DNA of 9,942 bases from Flavobacteriaceae bacterium (GTDB lineage: Bacteria; Bacteroidota; Bacteroidia; Flavobacteriales; Flavobacteriaceae), in contig JAAZVG010000047.1 of NCBI GenBank assembly GCA_018623655.1, forward strand, positions 1-9,942, in the 5' to 3' direction. The notes under the pieces were generated by a model. The model ran no database searches, was not told the DNA's origin, and worked only from the letters and a program-made list of their open reading frames with translations. Both the position numbers and the translations under genes were made by a program. Below, piece after piece: positions 6,786-9,942 of the stretch (its first letter is position 1; every line of letters begins with the position of its first letter).

Positions 6786-8023
6786 ACTTTTTCTAAGGCT
6801 TGTTTAAGGTCGTTAATAAGGTCATCAGCATGCTCGATACCAACACTTATTCGCACCAATGAAAGTTCAATTCCCATCAGTGCTTTTTCGTCATCAGGAA
6901 CATCTGAGTGAGTCATTGAATGGGGGTGTTGCGCTAGACTTTCGTTACTGCCAAGGCTTACGGCAAGCTTTATTAATTGTAGCGCGTTTAAAAAACGAAA
7001 CGCTTCGGCCTCTCCTCCATGAAGAATAATACTGATCATTGCACCGGGTAACTTACATTGTTTGTTGTAAATCTCTTTTTGGCTATCTGACATACTCTTC
7101 AGTCCTGGGAATAAAACTTTTTTCACCTTAGAATGACTCTCTAGGTATTGAGCTAGTTTCTGTGCATTTTCAGTTTGATAACTCATTCTTACATGGAGGG
7201 TCTCTAAACTTCTAGTCAATAGCCAGGCCGTATACGGAGCAATCATACCACCTAAGAAGGTTCTAAGTCCCTTTACTGGCCCTATAGCTTCTCTACTTCC
7301 CATTACTGCCCCTGCAATAACGTCGCTGTGCCCATTGAGGAATTTAGTGGCAGAGTAACAAACTAGGTCAGCACCAAATTCTAAAGGTTTTTGCCATATT
7401 GGCCCAAGATAGGTGTTGTCAACGGCCATGATTAGCTTCTTATCGAGTCGTGACTCGAGTCGCTTTTTTAGCCTGTCGACCGCTTCTAAATCAACAAGAG
7501 TATTGGTAGGGTTAGCTGGTGTTTCACAATAAATCATGGCTACTTTATTCAAAAGCCCTTTTACCTCTAGCGTTTCCTCGATTTGTTCTGTGTTGCTCCA
7601 ATCTAAAATAGATAAAACATTTACCCCTATAGACTTGAGGTAGTGGTGGACAAAGTGATGTGTGCCTCCGTAAACTTCATTGCTAAAAATAAGGGTATCT
7701 CCCGGTTTAATATAGGCAAGCATTGCTGTTGAGATAGCGCTCATTCCACTAACGAAAGCAGCTGCCTCTTCACTTTGCTCAAGCGCGGCTAGTCGCTCTT
7801 CGAGTATTTGCATATTCGGATTATTGAGTCTAGAATAAATCAGACCCATTTGTTCACCCGGTTCTAGTGAAGATTTACCATAGGCAATTTCAAAGAAGCG
7901 CTTGCCTTCTTCGGCAGTTTTAAATCCAAAAGTTGATGTTTGAAATATGGGAGGTTTAACTGAGCCTTCGCTCCATTCAGGAACGTAGCCTAAGGACATC
8001 ATTAAAGACTCGGGTTTTTTCAT
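6782..8023 (-). CDS. Cystathionine gamma-synthase/methionine gamma-lyase family PLP enzyme
   Basis: A fold-type I PLP enzyme of the Cys/Met metabolism family, 413 residues from the ATG at 8023. A TTG two codons earlier (8029) is possible but the ATG is preferred. In the 413-residue numbering the PLP lysine is Lys227 in SATKFLNGHSD, the phosphate-site motif YSRLNNP starts at Tyr63, SGMSAI is near 92, the ring-stacking Tyr118 is in VYGGT, Asp202 is in AVDNTY, and the substrate-carboxylate Arg is Arg391 in LVRISVGIE. SLGSNESLAQHP has Ser where most members have a second Gly (SLGG). A segment before YSR (FFEIAYGKSSLEPGEQMG) is longer than in E. coli MetB. The family catalyses gamma-replacement or gamma-elimination on cystathionine, O-acylhomoserine, homocysteine or methionine; the sequence does not decide which, so I give no symbol. 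It overlaps the following lipoprotein gene by 4 bases. Confidence 0.88.
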   Translation of the reverse strand: MKKPESLMMSLGYVPEWSEGSVKPPIFQTSTFGFKTAEEGKRFFEIAYGKSSLEPGEQMGLIYSRLNNPNMQILEERLAALEQSEEAAAFVSGMSAISTAMLAYIKPGDTLIFSNEVYGGTHHFVHHYLKSIGVNVLSILDWSNTEQIEETLEVKGLLNKVAMIYCETPANPTNTLVDLEAVDRLKKRLESRLDKKLIMAVDNTYLGPIWQKPLEFGADLVCYSATKFLNGHSDVIAGAVMGSREAIGPVKGLRTFLGGMIAPYTAWLLTRSLETLHVRMSYQTENAQKLAQYLESHSKVKKVLFPGLKSMSDSQKEIYNKQCKLPGAMISIILHGGEAEAFRFLNALQLIKLAVSLGSNESLAQHPHSMTHSDVPDDEKALMGIELSLVRISVGIEHADDLINDLKQALEKV

Positions 8024-8046
8024 AACCAAATGTGATTTTAGTCATG

Positions 8047-8054
8047 AAAAGATA
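8047..8054 (-). promoter_or_regulatory. Weak -7-like element before the PLP enzyme gene
   Basis: On the minus strand this reads TATCTTTT, one mismatch from TAnnTTTG, 23 bases before the ATG at 8023. It lies in the 70-bp gap after the small lipoprotein gene. Another one-mismatch candidate, CACATTTG, lies closer to the start at about 8027-8034. The gene may instead be read through from the small lipoprotein promoter, as no strong terminator separates them. Confidence 0.22.
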
Positions 8055-8093
8055 GTGAATTTGTTAGGATTCTCACCGAGAAAACACACTCTG

Positions 8094-8249
8094 TTATTGA
8101 CGTTTCTTAGAGAGTTTATTCGAACCCACATTTGGCGGAGTAGTGATTTCAGCTTTATCCCCTTTATTTGCTGTTCCCATTGCTTTGCATGAAAGCAACA
8201 GGCTACTCACAAACAGACTAGTAAAAAGAATAACGATATATCTTCGCAT
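8094..8249 (-). CDS. Small (51-residue) putative lipoprotein
   Basis: An ATG at 8249 opens a 51-codon frame closed by TAA at 8096-8094. The product begins MRRYIVILF with two arginines, then a hydrophobic core to residue 19, and lipobox LLSC with Cys21. The predicted mature peptide is only about 31 residues, polar and basic, with KLSKKRQ at the end. A perfect -7 box lies about 42 bases upstream, and an A-rich stretch precedes the ATG, as at many Bacteroidota starts. I recognise no family. The gene fills what would otherwise be an empty 270-bp gap between the PLP enzyme and doxX. Small lipoproteins of this form are common in the phylum and often missed. It could be a chance frame, but signal peptide, lipobox and promoter together argue otherwise. 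Confidence 0.68.
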   Translation of the reverse strand: MRRYIVILFTSLFVSSLLLSCKAMGTANKGDKAEITTPPNVGSNKLSKKRQ

Positions 8250-8290
8250 TTTTACTTTTTTGTTAATTTAATCATTTGAGGCTAAAATTT

Positions 8291-8298
8291 CAAACCTA
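8291..8298 (-). promoter_or_regulatory. Bacteroidota-type -7 promoter element for the small lipoprotein
   Basis: The minus strand reads TAGGTTTG, an exact TAnnTTTG match. Transcription would begin near 8285, leaving a leader of about 35 nt before the ATG at 8249. The element touches the first base of the divergent doxX start codon, so its upstream part lies within the doxX coding region. No obvious -33 TTG is present. Confidence 0.45.
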
Positions 8299-8675
8299 TG
8301 ACTCGATATTTTGACACTTCATTAGCGTTTTTGCGTATTACATTCTCACTACTCATGATGACTCACGGGTGGTCGAAACTAGAACGTATTCTAGAAGGGA
8401 ATTTGAACTTTGGGGATCCATTAGGGTTAGGGGGCACCTTGTCTCTTTATCTTGTCACCTTTGCAGAACTGGTTGCTCCAATATTTATTGTTTTAGGATT
8501 TAAAACCCGAATAATGGCATTAATTACGGCTTTTGCCATGGCGGTTGCTGCATTTATTGTCCACGGCCCTGATCCACTAGCTAAGAAAGAGTTGGCCCTA
8601 CTTTATTTTATTGGTTTTCTATGCGTTGCCTTAATGGGTGCGGGGAGATTTTCAATAGACCAGCGCTCGGTTTAG
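8298..8675 (+). CDS. DoxX-family inner-membrane protein
   Basis: A 125-residue protein with four hydrophobic helices (about 8-22, 46-66, 71-89 and 97-115), the usual DoxX layout and length. Family marks visible are the MTHGWSKL turn after helix 1 (His23, Gly24, Lys27), FGDPLGLG before helix 2, Glu57 in the FAELVAP segment, LGFKTR at 66-71, the HGPDP loop with KKELALLY, and GAGRFSIDQ at the end. DoxX was named for a subunit of archaeal thiosulfate:quinone oxidoreductase; bacterial members such as YphA and mycobacterial DoxX are linked to redox or oxidative-stress functions, but most have no assigned reaction. No quinone oxidoreductase partner is nearby. There is no Shine-Dalgarno and no clear plus-strand -7 box; the nearest TTTG (8275-8278) is preceded by AT rather than TA. 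Its TAG stop overlaps the sua5 TAA stop. Confidence 0.85.
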   Translation: MTRYFDTSLAFLRITFSLLMMTHGWSKLERILEGNLNFGDPLGLGGTLSLYLVTFAELVAPIFIVLGFKTRIMALITAFAMAVAAFIVHGPDPLAKKELALLYFIGFLCVALMGAGRFSIDQRSV

Positions 8676-9640
8676 TCTTCTTTAGAAGCCCTGTTGATCT
8701 TATCGTTTAGGGTTCTACCTAATCCGATATTTTCGAAACGTTCAATGATCAAATAATCTAGGTCTTGTTTATCTAAATGGTGAAGAGCTGCATAAAGTGA
8801 TTCAGCCATTTCACTTGGGGTTCCTGTTACTGAAAGAGCTACCGTTTGCGAAGCAAGCTTGTTTGGTTCTGTTTGGGTCGCATAGATTACTCCAATTTGA
8901 GATCCCCTTCCAAATTCTTCAAGGTGGTTCTCGATAGAATCAACAATTTTCAATGGGGTATTTGGTGCATAGTGCTTCTTGACCATTCCCGGAGCAACAA
9001 TCGTTTCTTTAGTATTTGATGACTGGTGCAATAGGTAAGTCTCGGGGAGTACTTCTTGTAAAGACTCTAACGAAATAGTCCCTTGTCTAAATACTACTGG
9101 AGTGCTATTGTCATCAAAACCAACTATGGTTGATTCTAATCCTAGCGCACATGCTCCACCATCGATAATTGGAACTTCAGCTCCCAAACTATCAAAAACA
9201 TGAGAAGGCTTAGTAGGGCTGATGTGTTTAAATCGATTTGCACTTGGAGCAACTAAAGGAAAGTCTATCTTTATAAGCAAGCTCTGAGCAATCGGATGAC
9301 TAGGCATTCGAATGGCCACGGTGGGATTACCTGCTGTTATCTGGTCTGAAATACTGTCCCTTTTTGGTAGTAGTAAAGTCAGTGGGCCGGGCCAGAATTT
9401 GTCGGCCAATATTTTTGCGTTTTCAGGAAAAGAAGTTACCAAATCAAGGAGTCTCTCGTAGTCGGCAATGTGTACAATCAGCGGATTATAGCTTGGTCTA
9501 CCTTTGGTCTGAAAGACACGCGAAACCGCCGTATCAGAAAAAGCATTAGCCGCTAAACCGTAAACTGTTTCGGTGGGTATAGCAACTACCTTAGCTCTCT
9601 TTAGAAAATTTACTGCTTCTTCTATTGAAATTAATTTCAT
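8672..9640 (-). CDS. tsaC: L-threonylcarbamoyladenylate synthase, long Sua5 form
   Basis: A 322-residue protein: YrdC/TsaC catalytic domain (about 1-200), linker, and C-terminal Sua5 domain (about 230-322). Motifs in order: PTETVYGL at 22-29, KGRPSYNPL at 46-54 with the basic KGRP that binds substrate, FWPGPLTLLL at 82-91, VAIRMPSHP from 108, PLVAPSAN at 128-135, and DGGACALGLESTIVG from 160. The linker APGMVKKHYAP (216-226) is the known gate of Sua5 proteins, and the ending NIGLGRTLNDKINRAS is typical. The enzyme makes threonylcarbamoyl-AMP from threonine, bicarbonate and ATP for t6A at position 37 of ANN-decoding tRNAs, together with TsaB, TsaD and TsaE (not in the window); it is essential in most bacteria. 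The thiolase gene ends 17 bp upstream on the same strand, but a separate -7 box directly precedes the ATG. Often also named sua5 in this layout. Confidence 0.94.
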   Translation of the reverse strand: MKLISIEEAVNFLKRAKVVAIPTETVYGLAANAFSDTAVSRVFQTKGRPSYNPLIVHIADYERLLDLVTSFPENAKILADKFWPGPLTLLLPKRDSISDQITAGNPTVAIRMPSHPIAQSLLIKIDFPLVAPSANRFKHISPTKPSHVFDSLGAEVPIIDGGACALGLESTIVGFDDNSTPVVFRQGTISLESLQEVLPETYLLHQSSNTKETIVAPGMVKKHYAPNTPLKIVDSIENHLEEFGRGSQIGVIYATQTEPNKLASQTVALSVTGTPSEMAESLYAALHHLDKQDLDYLIIERFENIGLGRTLNDKINRASKED

Positions 9641-9645
9641 GTGGG

Positions 9646-9653
9646 CAAAGATA
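9646..9653 (-). promoter_or_regulatory. -7 promoter element directly before sua5/tsaC
   Basis: The minus strand reads TATCTTTG, an exact TAnnTTTG match, ending 5 bases before the ATG at 9640. If used, transcription would start at or within a few bases of the ATG, giving a leaderless mRNA. A TTG at 15 bp upstream (within the thiolase end) is slightly closer than the usual -33 spacing. Confidence 0.45.
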
Positions 9654-9657
9654 GGCG

Positions 9658-9942
9658 CTATAGTGCTTCAATCAGAATGGCGGATGCACCACCACCTCCA
9701 TTACAGATCGCTGCAATACCATATCGCTTATTATAGGTTTTTAACGCATGCACAAGAGTCACGACAATACGCGTCCCAGAACAACCTATCGGATGCCCTA
9801 GGGATACTGCGCCACCATGGATATTTATCTTGTCCAACTCAACGTCTAATGCTTCAGCGAATGCGAGAGGAACCATTGCGAAGGCCTCATTTATCTCAAA
9901 AAGATCAATTTCTTCTAGGGGAATACCTGTAGTCTTCAATAA
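9658..9942 (-). CDS. Thiolase (acetyl-CoA C-acyltransferase family), C-terminal end only
   Basis: The frame is open to the right edge and ends with TAG at 9660-9658, giving 94 residues of a family usually about 390 long; the TTG at 9939 is an internal Leu codon. The thiolase C-terminal signatures are all here: EINEAFA (the Asn that positions the catalytic water), GGAVSLGHPIGCSG with the catalytic His, and CNGGGGASA with the Cys that acts as base. The nucleophilic Cys near residue 90 of the full protein is outside the window. The enzyme condenses or cleaves acetyl/acyl-CoA in fatty acid oxidation, ketone body or butanoate-type pathways; biosynthetic (AtoB/PhaA) and degradative (FadA) types cannot be separated from this end. 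It is followed on the same strand by sua5 after 17 bp. Confidence 0.9.
   Translation of the reverse strand, partial: LLKTTGIPLEEIDLFEINEAFAMVPLAFAEALDVELDKINIHGGAVSLGHPIGCSGTRIVVTLVHALKTYNKRYGIAAICNGGGGASAILIEAL

Noticed and set aside
6585..6911. Plus-strand open frame of 108 codons across the lipoprotein/PLP enzyme junction
   Set aside because: Antisense to two supported genes; composition and motifs show nothing recognisable.
8024..8029. TTG at 8029 as the start of the PLP enzyme
   Set aside because: The ATG two codons downstream is a normal start and loses no conserved residue.
8070..8082. TTCTC-ACC-GAGAA inverted repeat downstream of the small lipoprotein as a terminator
   Set aside because: Only a 5-bp AT-containing stem, and no T-run follows it on the minus strand.
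9573..9932. Plus-strand open frame of 119 codons over the sua5 start and thiolase end
   Set aside because: Antisense to thiolase and Sua5 signatures, His-rich low-sense translation, no known domain.

Overview
The window looks like a compact, fairly AT-rich chromosomal segment of a Bacteroidota bacterium, probably a flavobacterium-like or marine relative (lineage is inference). The protein types fit that phylum: a KtrB/TrkH transporter with extra N-terminal helices, a DUF6503-like lipoprotein, a full-length Sua5 and short lipoproteins. Three upstream elements match the Bacteroidota -7 promoter consensus TAnnTTTG exactly, and start codons lack Shine-Dalgarno sequences. I see no tRNA, rRNA, CRISPR array, insertion sequence or phage gene.

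Layout. At the left edge is the 3' end of pxpC (5-oxoprolinase subunit C, + strand). It runs tail to tail into a PvdQ/penicillin-acylase-type Ntn hydrolase (450-2507, -). Divergent from the acylase is a two-gene operon: pterin-4a-carbinolamine dehydratase and an NADP-type short-chain dehydrogenase (2534-3585, +). That operon ends in a 4-bp stop-stop overlap with a potassium uptake operon, trkH/ktrB then trkA/ktrA (6022 down to 3582, -). The potassium operon has its own -7 box and two palindromic elements, one of them centred on the trkH start codon.

Farther right, a Cys/Met-metabolism PLP enzyme (6782-8023, -) is translationally coupled to a DUF6503-like lipoprotein that starts at TTG. Next comes a 51-codon lipoprotein (8094-8249, -), short enough to be missed in annotation, with its own promoter. 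That promoter overlaps the start codon of a divergent DoxX-family membrane protein (8298-8675, +). The doxX stop overlaps the stop of sua5/tsaC (8672-9640, -). Upstream of sua5 is the 3' end of a thiolase gene cut by the right edge.

The genes serve mostly separate household roles: 5-oxoproline recycling, pterin recycling, K+ uptake, sulfur amino-acid metabolism, tRNA t6A synthesis and acetyl/acyl-CoA metabolism. I found no convincing new multi-gene system. The points most worth checking are the small lipoprotein, the palindromes at trkH, a probably leaderless sua5 transcript, the pterin dehydratase-SDR pairing, and the tight tail-to-tail packing with overlapping stop codons.
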